Shown here piece by piece: positions 16,294 to 27,791 of a stretch of 58,143 nt of DNA; within the stretch, counting starts at the first letter, position 1, and each line of letters begins with the position of its first letter. The position numbers and the translations under genes were made by a program. Under the pieces are notes generated by a model. That model was given only the letters and a program-made list of their open reading frames with translations. It did not search any database and was not told where the DNA came from. Source of the DNA: Candidatus Parabacteroides intestinigallinarum (lineage in GTDB: Bacteria; Bacteroidota; Bacteroidia; Bacteroidales; Tannerellaceae). The stretch covers positions 1 to 58,143 of the forward strand of contig DXEN01000009.1 in NCBI GenBank assembly GCA_019114945.1, in the 5' to 3' direction.

Positions 16294-16824
16294 ATGAGAA
16301 AGGAAGATAAAGGTGCTATTATAGAGCAGTTGACTGCTACGTTGAAGGAATATCCTAATTTCTATCTGACCGATATCGAGGCGATGAACGCTGAGGATAC
16401 GAGCCGGTTGAGAAGGGAATGTTTCAAGCGTGAGGTTAAGTTGGTTGTCGTAAAGAACAACCTGTTGAAGAAAGCGTTGTTAAATCTGGAGGGTGATTTC
16501 TCTGATTTAAATGCGTCGTTAAAAGGCAATACGGCCGTGATGTTCTCGCAGGTCGCTAATGCTCCCGCTCGCCTGATTAAGGATTTTACCAAGGACGCCA
16601 AGAAAGGCGTTGTGGCTAAGCCCGCGCTGAAAGCCGCTTATGTACAAGAGAGTTTCTATGTAGGCGCTGAGCAATTAGAGTCTTTGGTAAATATCAAGAG
16701 CAAGAACGAACTTATCGCCGATGTTATCGCTTTGTTGGAATCTCCGGCGAAGAACGTTATCTCGGCTCTTCAATCATCAGGACAAACTATCCATGGTCTG
16801 TTGAAGACTTTGGAAGAAAGATAA
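16294..16824 (+). CDS. rplJ: 50S ribosomal protein L10, 176 aa
   Basis: Base of the ribosomal stalk; anchors L7/L12 dimers. MRKEDKGAIIEQLTATLKEY and the LRRECFKREVKLVVVKNNLL block are typical. The C-terminal helix (NVISALQSSGQTIHGLLKTL) is where L7/L12 N-termini bind. It is 13 bases downstream of rplA. Confidence 0.97.
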   Translation: MRKEDKGAIIEQLTATLKEYPNFYLTDIEAMNAEDTSRLRRECFKREVKLVVVKNNLLKKALLNLEGDFSDLNASLKGNTAVMFSQVANAPARLIKDFTKDAKKGVVAKPALKAAYVQESFYVGAEQLESLVNIKSKNELIADVIALLESPAKNVISALQSSGQTIHGLLKTLEER

Positions 16825-16875
16825 ATCTTTAATTAAACAATTTCATAGATAAATAATCATTTAAATCATACAAAA

Positions 16876-17250
16876 ATGGCAGATTTGAAAGCTTTTGCAG
16901 AACAATTAGTAAACTTGACCGTTAAAGAGGTTAGCGAGTTGGCAACTATCCTGAAAGAGGAGTACGGTATCGAACCTGCTGCCGCAGCTGTCGCTGTAGC
17001 TGGCCCCGCTGCTGGTGCCGCTCCCGCCGCTGAGGAGAAGACATCTTTCGATGTTGTTTTGAAGGGTGCTGGCGCTAATAAATTGGCTATCGTTAAGTTG
17101 GTAAAAGAGTTAACGGGTCTTGGCTTGAAAGAGGCAAAAGATTTAGTGGACAATGCTCCTAGCAACGTAAAAGAAGGTATCGCTAAGGCTGACGCTGAGG
17201 CATTGAAGAAACAATTAGAGGACGCGGGAGCTGAAGTTGAGCTTAAATAG
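16876..17250 (+). CDS. rplL: 50S ribosomal protein L7/L12, 124 aa
   Basis: Stalk protein that recruits translational GTPases. An N-terminal dimerisation helix ([20 protein letters not shown]), an Ala-rich hinge (about residues 37-52) and the C-terminal factor-binding domain ([35 protein letters not shown]) are all present. It is followed by a strong hairpin at 17279, which would trim read-through into rpoB and help make L7/L12 in excess. Confidence 0.98.
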   Translation: MADLKAFAEQLVNLTVKEVSELATILKEEYGIEPAAAAVAVAGPAAGAAPAAEEKTSFDVVLKGAGANKLAIVKLVKELTGLGLKEAKDLVDNAPSNVKEGIAKADAEALKKQLEDAGAEVELK

Positions 17251-17278
17251 TATCTATAACCTGGTTTCCAGGTGATTT

Positions 17279-17317
17279 GGTTAAGAGTCTCCGAGGAGGT
17301 AGACTCTTAACCTTTTT
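17279..17317 (+). terminator. Hairpin attenuator between rplL and rpoB
   Basis: Perfect 12-base inverted repeat: GGTTAAGAGTCT (17279-17290) and AGACTCTTAACC (17301-17312), followed by TTTTT. It sits at the classic rplL-rpoB attenuation point, so partial rather than complete termination is likely. Confidence 0.85.
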
Positions 17318-17359
17318 GTGTCTATAATTTTAATAAGTTCAATAAATTCCTACTATTAG

Positions 17360-20300
17360 ATGTCTTCAACAGCTGAAAACCAAAGAGTTAATTTCGCTTC
17401 GATAAAGAATCAGTTCCCGTATCCGGACTTTCTCGAAGTTCAATTGAAGTCATTTCATGACTTCCTTCAACTTGATACTCCTCCCGAGAAGAGAAAGAAA
17501 GAGGGGTTGTATAAAGTATTTGCCGAGAATTTTCCAATCGCGGATACTCGTAACAATTTTGTGTTGGAGTTCTTAGATTACTATATCGATCCGCCTCGTT
17601 ATACGATTGATGAGTGTATCGCTCGTGGATTGACCTATAGTGTTCCTTTGAAAGCAAAGTTAAAGCTTTATTGTACGGATCCGGATCATGAGGATTTCGA
17701 CACGGTTATCCAGGATGTGTACTTGGGGCCGATTCCCTATATGACAGAGCGGGGAACGTTCGTGATAAATGGCGCTGAGCGTGTTGTGGTGTCGCAATTA
17801 CACCGTTCTCCGGGTGTGTTCTTCGGACAGAGTACACACGCGAATGGTACGAAATTGTATTCCGCGCGTATTATTCCTTTTAAAGGTTCATGGATTGAGT
17901 TCGCTACCGACATTAATAATGTCATGTATGCTTACATCGATCGGAAAAAGAAATTGCCGGTGACGACTCTTTTGAGAGCGATTGGCTTTGAGAGCGATAA
18001 GGATATTCTTGAGATTTTCAATCTCGCCGAGGAGGTTAAGGTTACAAAGGCGAATTTGAAAAAGTATATCGGTCGTAAGTTGGCGGCTCGTGTTTTGAAG
18101 ACATGGGTAGAGGATTTTGTGGATGAGGATACGGGAGAGGTCGTTTCCATAGAACGGAACGACGTGATTATTGACCGTGAATCGGTATTGGATAGCAATA
18201 ACATTGAGGCTATCTTGGATTCGGGCACGCAAAATATCTTGTTGCACCGGGAGGACCAAAACCTGTCGGATTACGCGATTATCTATAATACGTTACAAAA
18301 AGACCCGAGTAACTCGGAGAAAGAAGCGGTCTTGTATATTTACCGGCAGTTACGAAACGCTGAGCCGGCGGATGAGGTGAGCGCGAGAGAGGTGATTACC
18401 AATCTGTTTTTCTCGGAGAAACGTTACGACCTGGGCGAGGTAGGCCGCTATCGGATTAATAAGAAGTTAGGCCTTACGACCAGTGAGGACATCAAGGTCT
18501 TGACGAAAGAAGATATTATCGAGATTATCAAATATTTAATTGAGTTGATAAACTCGAAAGCCATCGTGGATGATATCGACCACTTGAGCAACCGCCGTGT
18601 ACGTACCGTTGGCGAGCAGCTGTATAACCAATTTGGAATAGGCTTGGCCCGTATGTCACGTACAGTTCGTGAGCGAATGAATGTGCGTGACAATGAGGTG
18701 TTTACGCCGATAGACTTGATTAACGCGAAAACGATTTCCTCGGTCGTTAATTCATTCTTCGGCACGAATGCGTTGTCTCAGTTTATGGATCAGACAAACC
18801 CGTTGGCGGAAATTACGCTCAAACGTCGTTTATCGGCTTTGGGACCTGGAGGTTTGTCGAGGGAACGTGCCGGTTTTGAGGTGCGTGATGTGCATTACAC
18901 GCATTATGGCCGTCTATGTCCGATCGAGACGCCTGAGGGCCCGAATATCGGATTGATCTCCTCTTTATGCGTATATGCGAAAATCAATGATTTAGGCTTT
19001 ATCGCGACTCCCTATCGGAAGGTTGTCGATGGTAAAGTCGACTTTTCCGAGGAGGGATTGCAGTATTATACGGCCGAGGAAGAGGAGCAGATGACGATCG
19101 CGCAGGGTAACGCTCCGTTGGATGATGAGGGGAAATTTGTCCGGGATCGTGTAAAAGCCCGTTTTGAGGCTGATTTCCCGGTCGTAGCTCCTTCAGAGGT
19201 GAACTTAATGGACGTATCCCCGCAGCAAATCGCTTCGATTGCCGCTTCCTTGATCCCGTTCTTGGAGCACGATGACGCTAACCGTGCGTTGATGGGGTCG
19301 AACATGATGCGCCAGGCTGTTCCTTTGTTGCGCACGGACGCTCCGATCGTGGGTACCGGTATTGAGGCGCAGGTGGCTCGCGATTCTCGCACGCAGATTA
19401 TGGCAGAGCGAGAGGGAGAAGTCGTGTTTGTTGACGCGACTTGCATTAAGATTAAATATGACCGCACGGAAGATGAGGAGTTTGTCAGCTTCGAGGATGC
19501 GGTAAAAACATATAATATACCGAAGTGGCGTAAAACGAACCAAAGTACTACGGTCGATTTGCGTCCGATTTGCCATCGTGGCCAACGCGTGAAAGCGGGA
19601 GATATCTTGACGGAAGGTTATTCGACCCAAAATGGGGAGCTTGCGTTGGGACGTAATATCAAGGTGGCTTATATGCCTTGGAAAGGCTATAATTATGAGG
19701 ACGCGATCGTTCTGAACGAGCGGATGGTAAGTGAGGACTTCTTTACTTCCGTACACGTTGATGAGTACATCTTGGAGGTGCGCGAGACAAAACGGGGAAT
19801 GGAGGAATTAACCTCGGATATCCCGAATGTGAGCGAAGAGGCTACCAAGGATTTGGATGAGAGGGGTATCGTCCGTGTAGGCGCACGGATTGAGCCGGGC
19901 GATATCTTGATTGGAAAGATTACGCCGAAGGGTGAGTCCGATCCTTCGCCGGAGGAGAAATTGCTGCGTGCGATCTTCGGTGATAAGGCGGGCGACGTAA
20001 AAGACGCTTCCTTGAAAGCGACTCCTTCTTTGAGGGGTGTGGTTATCGAGACCGCTTTGTTCTCGAAGGCTGTCAAGAAGCGTAAGTCGAGATTGAGTGA
20101 CAAGGCGATTCTTCCGAAGTTGGACGAGGAATATGAGGAGAAGATGGCCAACTTGAAGAATTTGCTGGTTGACAAATTGCTGGTACTTACCAATGGAAAG
20201 GTCTCTCAGGGAGTCAAGGATTATATGAACGCGGAGATTATCGCGAAGGGAGCGAAATTCACCCGCAAGGCCCTTGAGGAGTTGGATTATAACTCGATCC

Positions 20301-21172
20301 AGGTAAGCAAGTGGACGGTCGACGCTCAAAAGAACGAATTGATCAAGCAAGTAATCTTGAATTACTTGAAGAAATATAAGGAACTCGACGCTGAGTTGAG
20401 GCGTAAGAAATTCGATTTGACGATCGGAGATGAGTTGCCTACCGGAATTGTTCAGATGGCGAAAGTGTATATCGCCAAGAAGCGTAAGATCCAAGTCGGT
20501 GATAAGATGGCCGGTCGCCATGGAAATAAAGGTATTGTCTCGAAGATTGTTCGTCAGGAGGATATGCCTTTCTTGGAGGATGGTACTCCGGTTGATATCT
20601 GTTTGAATCCGTTGGGTGTGCCTTCTCGTATGAACTTGGGACAGATTTTTGAGGCCGTATTGGGATGGGCCGGTCGTGAGTTGAACGTGAAGTTCGCGAC
20701 TCCTATTTTCGATGGCGCTACGTTGGATGATTTGAATGAGTGGACCGATAAAGCCGGTTTGCCTCGTTATGGAAAGACTTATTTGTATGATGGTGGTACA
20801 GGCGAGCGCTTTGACCAGCCCGCGACGGTGGGCGTGACCTACTTCTTGAAATTAGGACACATGGTCGATGATAAGATGCATGCTCGTTCGATTGGCCCGT
20901 ATTCTTTGATTACGCAACAACCGTTGGGTGGTAAGGCTCAATTTGGTGGACAGCGTTTCGGAGAGATGGAGGTCTGGGCGTTGGAGGCATTCGGTGCCGC
21001 TCATGTGCTTCAAGAGATCCTTACGATTAAGTCGGATGATGTGGTGGGACGTTCCAAGGCTTATGAGGCGATCGTGAAGGGAGATCCGATGCCGCAACCG
21101 GGTATTCCGGAGTCTTTGAATGTGTTATTGCACGAGTTAAGAGGACTTGGCTTGAGCTTTACTCTGGATTAA
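17360..21172 (+). CDS. rpoB: RNA polymerase beta subunit, 1270 aa
   Basis: Catalytic subunit with the conserved beta blocks: [20 protein letters not shown], the rifampicin region [67 protein letters not shown], and near the C-terminus [19 protein letters not shown]. Length suits Bacteroidota. Residue 487, matching E. coli His526 in the rifampicin region (T-x-K-R-R), is Leu, encoded CTC at 18818-18820. Most bacteria have His there, so this may be a rifampicin-resistance allele. It follows rplL across an attenuator and precedes rpoC by 80 bases. Confidence 0.99.
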   Translation: MSSTAENQRVNFASIKNQFPYPDFLEVQLKSFHDFLQLDTPPEKRKKEGLYKVFAENFPIADTRNNFVLEFLDYYIDPPRYTIDECIARGLTYSVPLKAKLKLYCTDPDHEDFDTVIQDVYLGPIPYMTERGTFVINGAERVVVSQLHRSPGVFFGQSTHANGTKLYSARIIPFKGSWIEFATDINNVMYAYIDRKKKLPVTTLLRAIGFESDKDILEIFNLAEEVKVTKANLKKYIGRKLAARVLKTWVEDFVDEDTGEVVSIERNDVIIDRESVLDSNNIEAILDSGTQNILLHREDQNLSDYAIIYNTLQKDPSNSEKEAVLYIYRQLRNAEPADEVSAREVITNLFFSEKRYDLGEVGRYRINKKLGLTTSEDIKVLTKEDIIEIIKYLIELINSKAIVDDIDHLSNRRVRTVGEQLYNQFGIGLARMSRTVRERMNVRDNEVFTPIDLINAKTISSVVNSFFGTNALSQFMDQTNPLAEITLKRRLSALGPGGLSRERAGFEVRDVHYTHYGRLCPIETPEGPNIGLISSLCVYAKINDLGFIATPYRKVVDGKVDFSEEGLQYYTAEEEEQMTIAQGNAPLDDEGKFVRDRVKARFEADFPVVAPSEVNLMDVSPQQIASIAASLIPFLEHDDANRALMGSNMMRQAVPLLRTDAPIVGTGIEAQVARDSRTQIMAEREGEVVFVDATCIKIKYDRTEDEEFVSFEDAVKTYNIPKWRKTNQSTTVDLRPICHRGQRVKAGDILTEGYSTQNGELALGRNIKVAYMPWKGYNYEDAIVLNERMVSEDFFTSVHVDEYILEVRETKRGMEELTSDIPNVSEEATKDLDERGIVRVGARIEPGDILIGKITPKGESDPSPEEKLLRAIFGDKAGDVKDASLKATPSLRGVVIETALFSKAVKKRKSRLSDKAILPKLDEEYEEKMANLKNLLVDKLLVLTNGKVSQGVKDYMNAEIIAKGAKFTRKALEELDYNSIQVSKWTVDAQKNELIKQVILNYLKKYKELDAELRRKKFDLTIGDELPTGIVQMAKVYIAKKRKIQVGDKMAGRHGNKGIVSKIVRQEDMPFLEDGTPVDICLNPLGVPSRMNLGQIFEAVLGWAGRELNVKFATPIFDGATLDDLNEWTDKAGLPRYGKTYLYDGGTGERFDQPATVGVTYFLKLGHMVDDKMHARSIGPYSLITQQPLGGKAQFGGQRFGEMEVWALEAFGAAHVLQEILTIKSDDVVGRSKAYEAIVKGDPMPQPGIPESLNVLLHELRGLGLSFTLD

Positions 21173-21187
21173 TTTAACAACAATAAA

Positions 21188-21223
21188 AAGTGGACGGGAG
21201 GAATTTCCCTCCCTGTTCCACTT
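21188..21223 (+). promoter_or_regulatory. Intergenic hairpin between rpoB and rpoC
   Basis: AAGTGGA-C-GGGAGG pairs with CCTCCC-TGT-TCCACTT across a small loop. No T-run follows, so it is more likely an RNA-processing or stability element than a terminator. Confidence 0.5.
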
Positions 21224-21252
21224 CGATAGATAACTCTTTATAAATAAATAAT

Positions 21253-24200
21253 ATGGCCTTTAGAAAAGAAAACAAGATAAAGAGTAACTTTTCAAAAATA
21301 ACTATCGGTCTGGCATCTCCCGAGGAGATATTGGAGAATTCCAGCGGTGAGGTCCTGAAACCGGAAACGATTAATTATCGTACGTATAAACCTGAGCGTG
21401 ACGGTTTGTTCTGTGAGCGAATCTTTGGTCCGATTAAGGATTACGAGTGTCATTGCGGGAAGTACAAACGCATCCGGTATAAGGGAATTGTCTGCGATCG
21501 TTGTGGCGTAGAGGTTACGGAAAAGAAAGTGCGTCGTGAGCGGATGGGGCACATTCATTTGGTAGTACCTGTCGCTCATATTTGGTATTTCCGTTCTTTG
21601 CCTAATAAGATTGGGTATCTGCTGGGGTTGCCTACGAAGAAGTTGGATTCCATTATTTATTATGAACGCTATGTCGTCATTCAGCCGGGATGCGTAGATA
21701 CCGTCAGTGAATTGGATTTATTATCGGAAGAAGAATATTTGGATATCTTGGATAATCTTCCTCGGGAAAATCAATCGTTGGAGGATACGGACCCGAACAA
21801 GTTCATCGCGAAGATTGGCGCGGAGGCTGTTTATGATTTGTTAGCCCGTTTGGATTTGGATTCCCTTTCTTACGAGTTACGCCATCGGGCAAATACGGAT
21901 AGTTCGCAGCAACGTAAGAATGAGGCATTGAAACGTCTTCAAGTGGTAGAGGCTTTCCGTGCGTCTAAAGGACGGAATAAGCCGGAATGGATGATCATGA
22001 AAGTCATTCCTGTGATTCCGCCGGAGCTACGTCCGTTGGTACCTCTGGATGGAGGACGTTTCGCGACATCTGATTTGAATGATTTGTACCGTCGTGTCAT
22101 CATCCGCAATAACCGTCTGAAACGTTTGATCGATATCAAAGCGCCTGAGGTGATCTTGCGTAACGAGAAACGTATGTTGCAAGAGGCGGTGGATTCGTTG
22201 TTCGATAACTCTCGTAAATCCAGCGCGGTAAAGACCGATGCGAACCGTCCGTTGAAGTCCTTGTCTGATAGCTTAAAAGGAAAACAAGGTCGTTTCCGTC
22301 AGAATTTGCTGGGAAAACGTGTGGATTACTCCGCGCGTTCGGTTATCGTCGTTGGGCCTGAGTTGAAGATGCACGAATGTGGTTTGCCTAAGGATATGGC
22401 GGCTGAGCTATATAAGCCATTCGTGATCCGTAAGTTGATAGAGCGTGGTATTGTCAAGACGGTTAAGTCCGCGAAGAAAATCGTGGATCGTAAGGAGCCT
22501 GTTGTTTGGGATATCTTGGAGTATGTGATGAAGGGCCATCCGGTGCTCTTGAACCGTGCCCCGACGTTGCACCGTTTGGGTATCCAAGCGTTCCAGCCGA
22601 AATTGATCGAGGGAAAGGCTATACAGTTGCATCCGTTGGCATGTACGGCGTTCAACGCCGACTTTGATGGCGACCAGATGGCGGTGCATTTGCCATTGGG
22701 CAACGAGGCGGTATTGGAGGCCCAGATGCTGATGTTGGCCTCGCACAATATCTTGAATCCGGCGAATGGCGCTCCTATCACCGTGCCTTCTCAGGATATG
22801 GTGCTGGGATTATACTATATCACTAAATTGCGTAAAGGTACGCTTGGCGAAGGCCTGAAATTCTATGGACCGGAGGAGGCGACTATCGCTTATAACGAGA
22901 AAAAGCTGGATATCCACGCTCCGATTCATGTCTATGTGGACGATGTGGATGAGCAGGGAAACCGGGTCAGAAGAATGGTTGAGACCTCGGCTGGTCGTTT
23001 GATGGTGAATGAATATGTTCCGAAAGAGATTGGATATGTGAACGAGGTGCTGGGAAAGAAGGCGCTACGTGACATTATCGGTCGGGTCATTAAAGCCTGC
23101 GGTGTCGCTCGTACCGCTCAATTCTTGGACGATATCAAGAATTTGGGTTATTATATGGCGTTTAAGGGCGGTTTGTCCTTCAACTTGGCGGATGTCTTGA
23201 TTCCACCTGAGAAAGATGACTTGGTGAAAGAGGGATACGATGACGTGGAGCAGATCATGGCCAATTATAATATGGGATTCATCACGAATAACGAGCGTTA
23301 TAATCAGATCATCGATACATGGACACATGTCAACAGCAAGTTGTCTAACATCCTGATCAAGCAGTTGACGGAGGATAACGATGGGTTTAACTCTATTTAT
23401 ATGATGATGGATTCCGGAGCCCGCGGTTCTAAGGAGCAGATTCGTCAGTTGTCGGGTATGCGTGGTTTGATGGCGAAGCCGCAGAAGAGTGGAGCGGAAG
23501 GAGGTCAGATCATTGAGAACCCGATTCTTTCGAACTTCAAGGAAGGCTTGTCGGTGTTGGAGTACTTCATTTCTACGCACGGTGCCCGTAAGGGATTGGC
23601 CGATACCGCGTTGAAGACGGCTGACGCTGGTTATTTGACTCGTCGTCTGGTAGACGTATCGCACGATGTGATCGTGAACGAGGAGGACTGCGGCACGTTG
23701 CGCGGTTTGGTTTGCACGGAGCTGAAGAATAACGAGGAGGTGATCGCTTCCCTGTATGAGCGTATCTTGGGACGTGTTTCCGTACACGACGTGATCCATC
23801 CGATCACGGGCGAGGTGCTTGTCCGTGCGGGCGAGGAGATCCGTGAGGAGGCAGCCCAGAAGATTCAGGAATCCCCGATAGAGAGCGTCGAGATTCGTTC
23901 CGTATTGACGTGCGAGTCGAAGCGGGGTGTTTGCGCGAAGTGTTACGGACGTAACCTGGCGACGAATTTCATGGTGCAGAAAGGCGAGGTTGTCGGAGTT
24001 ATCGCCGCCCAATCAATTGGAGAGCCGGGTACGCAGTTGACGTTGCGTACGTTCCACGTGGGTGGTATCGCCTCGAACATCGCTACCGAGAATAGCATCA
24101 CCTCGAAATACGATGGTATTCTTGAAATCGACGAGCTTCGCGCCGTGGAGGCCGAGGACGAGATGAGCGGAAAGAAACATTTCGTAGTTGTCAGCCGTCT

Positions 24201-25545
24201 GGCGGAAATGCGCATCGTCGACCCGAATACCAAGATCGTATTGGTAAGCCACAATATCCCGTATGGTTCTAAGTTGTTCTTCAACAATGGCGACGCGGTG
24301 AAGAAAGGTGATGTTATCATCGAATGGGACCCGTTCAATGCCGTTATCGTATCCGAGGTTTCCGGTAAAATCGAGTTCGAGAGCTTGGTGGAGAACGTTA
24401 CCTATAAGGTGGAGAGCGATGAGACCACGGGCTTGAAAGAGAAGATCATTATCGAATCCAAGGATAAAACAAAGGCGCCGGCCGCTCACATCGTGGACGA
24501 GGCGGGTAATTATTTGAAGAATTATTCGTTGCCGTTGGGCGCCCATGTCGTGAAAGAGAATGGCGACGCGGTAAAAGCCGGAGAAGTGCTGGTGAAGATT
24601 CCTCGTGCCGTTGGAAAAGCGGGCGATATTACCGGTGGTCTTCCCCGTGTGACGGAGTTGTTCGAGGCGCGTAACCCGTCCAATCCGGCGGTTGTATCGG
24701 AGATCGATGGCGAGGTTGGATTCGGCAAGATTAAACGCGGAAACCGCGAGATCACCGTAACATCGAAGTTGGGCGAGGTGAAGAAGTATATGGTTCCTCT
24801 GTCGAAACAATTGTTGGTGCAGGAGAACGACTATATCCGTGCCGGTATGCCGTTGTCCGACGGGGCGATTACGCCTTCCGACATTTTGGCGATCAAGGGT
24901 CCGACGGCCGTGCAAGAGTATATCGTGAACGAGGTCCAAGACGTATATCGCTTACAGGGCGTGAAGATCAATGATAAGCATTTCGAGGTGATTGTCCGCC
25001 AGATGATGCGTAAGGTCGAGGTTGTCGATCCGGGAGACACGCGTTTCTTGGAGCAGCAAGTGGTCGATAAGTTGGAGGTGATGGATGAGAATGATCGTAT
25101 CTGGGGTAAGAAGGTCGTAACTGATCCGGGTGACTCTCAGACGTTGCAGGCGGGTCAGATCGTGACCGCTCGTAAGTTGCGGGACGAGAATAGTATGTTG
25201 AAACGCCGAGACTTGAAACTGGTCGAGGTGCGCGACGCGATTCCCGCTACGGCGAACCAGATCCTGCAAGGTATCACACGTGCCGCTTTGCAGACGAACA
25301 GTTTCATGTCCGCCGCTTCTTTCCAGGAGACGACGAAGGTCTTGAACGAGGCCGCTATCAACGGCAAGGTGGATCGCCTGGAGGGACTGAAGGAGAACGT
25401 GATTTGCGGTCATTTGATTCCTGCGGGTACCGGCCAGCGTGAGTTCGACAAGTTGATCGTGGGCGCGAAAGATGAGTTTGACCGTATTTTCGCCAATCGC
25501 AGGAATGTTGTCGATTTCAACATGATGGATAAGGACAACGATTAA
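21253..25545 (+). CDS. rpoC: RNA polymerase beta' subunit, 1430 aa
   Basis: The N-terminal zinc site is [20 protein letters not shown]. The clamp follows, and the active site [12 protein letters not shown] carries the three Asp residues that hold catalytic magnesium. [20 protein letters not shown] lies in the bridge helix/trigger loop region. A second zinc site appears at [16 protein letters not shown], and [18 protein letters not shown] is canonical. Length is normal for Bacteroidota. It is the last gene of the operon, followed by a terminator at 25576. Confidence 0.99.
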   Translation: MAFRKENKIKSNFSKITIGLASPEEILENSSGEVLKPETINYRTYKPERDGLFCERIFGPIKDYECHCGKYKRIRYKGIVCDRCGVEVTEKKVRRERMGHIHLVVPVAHIWYFRSLPNKIGYLLGLPTKKLDSIIYYERYVVIQPGCVDTVSELDLLSEEEYLDILDNLPRENQSLEDTDPNKFIAKIGAEAVYDLLARLDLDSLSYELRHRANTDSSQQRKNEALKRLQVVEAFRASKGRNKPEWMIMKVIPVIPPELRPLVPLDGGRFATSDLNDLYRRVIIRNNRLKRLIDIKAPEVILRNEKRMLQEAVDSLFDNSRKSSAVKTDANRPLKSLSDSLKGKQGRFRQNLLGKRVDYSARSVIVVGPELKMHECGLPKDMAAELYKPFVIRKLIERGIVKTVKSAKKIVDRKEPVVWDILEYVMKGHPVLLNRAPTLHRLGIQAFQPKLIEGKAIQLHPLACTAFNADFDGDQMAVHLPLGNEAVLEAQMLMLASHNILNPANGAPITVPSQDMVLGLYYITKLRKGTLGEGLKFYGPEEATIAYNEKKLDIHAPIHVYVDDVDEQGNRVRRMVETSAGRLMVNEYVPKEIGYVNEVLGKKALRDIIGRVIKACGVARTAQFLDDIKNLGYYMAFKGGLSFNLADVLIPPEKDDLVKEGYDDVEQIMANYNMGFITNNERYNQIIDTWTHVNSKLSNILIKQLTEDNDGFNSIYMMMDSGARGSKEQIRQLSGMRGLMAKPQKSGAEGGQIIENPILSNFKEGLSVLEYFISTHGARKGLADTALKTADAGYLTRRLVDVSHDVIVNEEDCGTLRGLVCTELKNNEEVIASLYERILGRVSVHDVIHPITGEVLVRAGEEIREEAAQKIQESPIESVEIRSVLTCESKRGVCAKCYGRNLATNFMVQKGEVVGVIAAQSIGEPGTQLTLRTFHVGGIASNIATENSITSKYDGILEIDELRAVEAEDEMSGKKHFVVVSRLAEMRIVDPNTKIVLVSHNIPYGSKLFFNNGDAVKKGDVIIEWDPFNAVIVSEVSGKIEFESLVENVTYKVESDETTGLKEKIIIESKDKTKAPAAHIVDEAGNYLKNYSLPLGAHVVKENGDAVKAGEVLVKIPRAVGKAGDITGGLPRVTELFEARNPSNPAVVSEIDGEVGFGKIKRGNREITVTSKLGEVKKYMVPLSKQLLVQENDYIRAGMPLSDGAITPSDILAIKGPTAVQEYIVNEVQDVYRLQGVKINDKHFEVIVRQMMRKVEVVDPGDTRFLEQQVVDKLEVMDENDRIWGKKVVTDPGDSQTLQAGQIVTARKLRDENSMLKRRDLKLVEVRDAIPATANQILQGITRAALQTNSFMSAASFQETTKVLNEAAINGKVDRLEGLKENVICGHLIPAGTGQREFDKLIVGAKDEFDRIFANRRNVVDFNMMDKDND

Positions 25546-25575
25546 TCCGCTTCGTTAGTCCTGCTTAAAAATAAA

Positions 25576-25617
25576 GGAAAGGGTACGTCTCGCGAGGGCG
25601 TATCCTTTTCTTTTTTT
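25576..25617 (+). terminator. Rho-independent terminator of the rpoBC operon
   Basis: GGAAAGGGTACG (25576-25587) pairs with CGTATCCTTTTC (25599-25610) using two G-U pairs, followed by seven T. Confidence 0.85.
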
Positions 25618-25731
25618 GATAGAGTTGTCAAAGGAGCCTTGATAGAACTGTCAAGGGTGTCTTGATAGAGCTGTCAAAGGTGTCTTGATAGAGGTATCAA
25701 GGGTGCCTTGATAGAGGTGTCAAGCCTTAGT
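25617..25731. repeat. 23-base tandem repeat, 5 units
   Basis: Units start at 25617, 25640, 25663, 25686 and 25709 with exact 23-base spacing. The consensus is TTGATAGAgcTGTCAAgGgTGtC. Each unit holds a near-palindrome (TTGATAG...TGTCAA). The array lies between the rpoC terminator and the promoter of the AraC gene, so it could be an operator array for that regulator or a neutral repeat. Confidence 0.85.
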
Positions 25732-25746
25732 CTTTCCGCTCCCTCG

Positions 25747-25778
25747 CTTGCGAGGCGCGCGGATAACTTTTATATTTG
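25747..25778 (+). promoter_or_regulatory. Promoter of the AraC-family gene
   Basis: CTTG at 25747-25750 (one mismatch to TTTG), 20 bases, and TATATTTG at 25771-25778. This places transcription start near 25785 and decides for the ATG at 25812. Confidence 0.65.
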
Positions 25779-25811
25779 TATCCGGGTAATTGTGATAATA
25801 CGGTTTCGCTT

Positions 25812-26699
25812 ATGAATATGGTAGAAGTGTTGGAGGAGATCACTCCTCTCTCGCCCGAGGATTGTTTCTTGGTCATACGGCGTGTGAAGTCCGGGTTCCA
25901 TTTCCCGTTGCATACGCATAGGGAGTTTGAGTTGAATTACGTGGAGAACGCGAAAGGGGCGATGCGGATTGTCGGAGATTCGATGGAAGAGATCGGCGAC
26001 TTGGATTTGGTGCTGATAGCGGGTGGCACGAAGCATACGTATACGAATCATAATTGCTTGTGCGATGGGATTTTCGAGATAACGATCCAGTTTCACGCAT
26101 CCCTGTTCGACAGCTTGATCGACAAACGCCATTTCCATTCGATTCGTGACATGTTCGAGCGGGCTTCCCGCGGGCTTGTCTTCAGCCGGCAGATGGTTGC
26201 CGACATACGGGATAGGCTGCGGGCGTTATCGAATGACAACAAGCCGGATTCTTTCCAAAATGTATTACGCTTGATAGAAATCCTGAAAATCTTGTCGCTC
26301 GACAAGGCGGCCCGCGATTTAAATACCACGGACGCGCCGAGAAGCCCGAGGAATAATAGCGACGCGGATCGCTTGGATACGATATTGCTGTATTTGCGCG
26401 AGAATTACGCGCGACGGATAAGCTTGGCGGAAGTCGCTCGACTGGTAAGCATGAGCGAGGCTTCCTTGATGCGTTTCCTGAAGAGGTGGACGGGAAAGAC
26501 CTTCATCGATCACCTGAATGAGATACGGGTGGCCGAGGCCGCCTCGTGCCTGACCAATTCCAGCGATAGCGTCTCTGAGATTTGTTATAAGTGCGGTTTT
26601 AATAACCTGTCTAATTTCAACCGGGTATTCAAGCGGCGGAAGGGCTGTACGCCGACGGAGTATCGGGAGAGGTATTCCCGTACACGTTTTGTGCTTTGA
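25812..26699 (+). CDS. AraC-family transcription regulator, 295 aa
   Basis: An N-terminal cupin-type sensor domain (HFPLHTHREFELNYVENAKG, with metal-site-like histidines) is followed by a linker. The C-terminal AraC/XylS double helix-turn-helix (about residues 195-290) contains ISLAEVARLVSMSEASLMRF and the second-helix signature VSEICYKCGFNNLSNFNRVF, KRRKGCTPTEYRERY. I start at 25812 because the -7 element overlaps the longer frame that begins at 25776. Cupin-AraC proteins of Bacteroidota often respond to sugars or host signals; the ligand is unknown. No adjacent target operon is obvious. The 23-base repeats just upstream are candidate operators. Confidence 0.9.
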   Translation: MNMVEVLEEITPLSPEDCFLVIRRVKSGFHFPLHTHREFELNYVENAKGAMRIVGDSMEEIGDLDLVLIAGGTKHTYTNHNCLCDGIFEITIQFHASLFDSLIDKRHFHSIRDMFERASRGLVFSRQMVADIRDRLRALSNDNKPDSFQNVLRLIEILKILSLDKAARDLNTTDAPRSPRNNSDADRLDTILLYLRENYARRISLAEVARLVSMSEASLMRFLKRWTGKTFIDHLNEIRVAEAASCLTNSSDSVSEICYKCGFNNLSNFNRVFKRRKGCTPTEYRERYSRTRFVL

Positions 26700-26775
26700 C
26701 GCCCGTATGGATACCTATTGATGTTGATTTATATCAATTATTGACGAGATAGTATTACTTATTGCGCAAATAGTA

Positions 26776-26807
26776 TTTGGCAGCTCTATCGAAAGCCTGT
26801 ACATTTG
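26776..26807 (+). promoter_or_regulatory. Consensus promoter without a following gene
   Basis: TTTG at 26776-26779, 20 bases, TACATTTG at 26800-26807. It points into a region with no ORF above about 14 codons. Confidence 0.6.
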
Positions 26808-26813
26808 TGTCGT

Positions 26814-26984
26814 ACAAATGAATGAGATTAGTACTTACGTGAGATCTTGGCTTAGGCGCCAAGTACTTTATGATGAACACAACAAGATATTTTTTTTACA
26901 TTGGTCTAAAGAATTGAGAATTAAAAACACAACGAAGGAACGATTGCCTGTGAAGGTAGTCGTTCTTGCTTTTATAGGGGGGCG
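26814..26984 (+). ncRNA. Candidate small RNA
   Basis: The 26700-27056 interval has no convincing gene, yet holds a consensus promoter (26776-26807). A hairpin CTTGGC/GCCAAG at about 26852-26870 follows. A terminator-like hairpin GAACGA-TTGCC/GGTAG-TCGTTC lies at about 26943-26971, followed by TTGCTTTT. That would give a transcript of about 165 bases. A 14-codon frame starting ATGAACACAACAAGATAT lies within it, so a small peptide or a decayed gene start is an alternative. The RNA family is not recognised. Confidence 0.35.
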
Positions 26985-27056
26985 CTCTTTGTAACCCGGA
27001 ATAAATGATTATATTCGCGTTCGCATTTTTGTCAAACAATTTTAAAGAAAGATAGT

Positions 27057-27380
27057 ATGGAAGACAACAAACCGGCCAATAACGAGATTCAGATTGAGTT
27101 GTCTGAAGAGATGGCCCAAGGAACTTACGCCAACTTGGCGATTATTTCTCATTCCAGCTCGGAGTTTATCTTGGATTTCATCCGGGTGGTTCCGGGAGCT
27201 CCCAAGGCTCAAGTGAAGAGCCGTGTGATCTTGACTCCGGATAACGCTCAGCGTTTGTTATTCGCTTTGCAAGACAACATCAAGAAATTCGGCGAGCAGC
27301 TCCAGGCTCAACAGCAAGCGGCGAGCAACAGCAGCCGGACGGCCAATTTCGAGGACTTCGCTCCGAAGGGTGAGGCTTGA
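27057..27380 (+). CDS. DUF3467 protein, 107 aa
   Basis: Small conserved protein of Bacteroidota and relatives. The family pattern is clear: IQIELSEEMAQGTYANLAII, then HSSSEFILDFIRVVPG, then RVILTPDNAQRLLFALQDNI. The C-terminal ~20 residues are Gln/Ala/Ser-rich. The function is not established as far as I know. A TATATTCG promoter-like element lies about 45 bases upstream, and a strong terminator follows. Confidence 0.85.
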   Translation: MEDNKPANNEIQIELSEEMAQGTYANLAIISHSSSEFILDFIRVVPGAPKAQVKSRVILTPDNAQRLLFALQDNIKKFGEQLQAQQQAASNSSRTANFEDFAPKGEA

Positions 27381-27403
27381 TTCCTTGGGATCAGGATTAA
27401 AAG

Positions 27404-27446
27404 CGAGAGCCATCTCTGTTTCAGCACGGAGATGGCTCTCGTTTTT
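27404..27446 (+). terminator. Rho-independent terminator after the DUF3467 gene
   Basis: Perfect 13-base stem: CGAGAGCCATCTC (27404-27416) and GAGATGGCTCTCG (27429-27441), then TTTTT. It isolates the T6SS region from upstream transcription. Confidence 0.9.
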
Positions 27447-27591
27447 CTAAAAGGATAGAATGCTATTTTTATGCTTTTTTTGTCAGGATAGGCGAGGAGG
27501 ATGGTTGGCGGGGAAATGTACCAATATGAAGAAAAATAATCACGTAGGGAAAAAAAGTAATCCAAAAGTGTTCGTATTCTCTATATTTTCC

Positions 27592-27599
27592 TATATTTG
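27592..27599 (+). promoter_or_regulatory. Putative -7 element for the T6SS block 1 operon
   Basis: TATATTTG fits the -7 consensus; the -33 box is weak. It leaves a leader of about 185 bases before the ClpV-like gene. I see no other element in 27447-27791. Confidence 0.5.
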
Positions 27600-27791
27600 T
27601 TGCTAGATAGTAAATCTTGCGAATCAACAGTTGTTTTGTTGATTTTAAGATGAGGAATCGTTCTTCCGCGGTGCCGTTTCCATAAGCGGAGCACGAAACA
27701 AGGAGCGATGATAGATGAACTGAATTGTAGTGCTTTTTAACAAGAATTGGTGTTGGGCTTTCAATGCTGATTCGCATAAATATCCAATATT

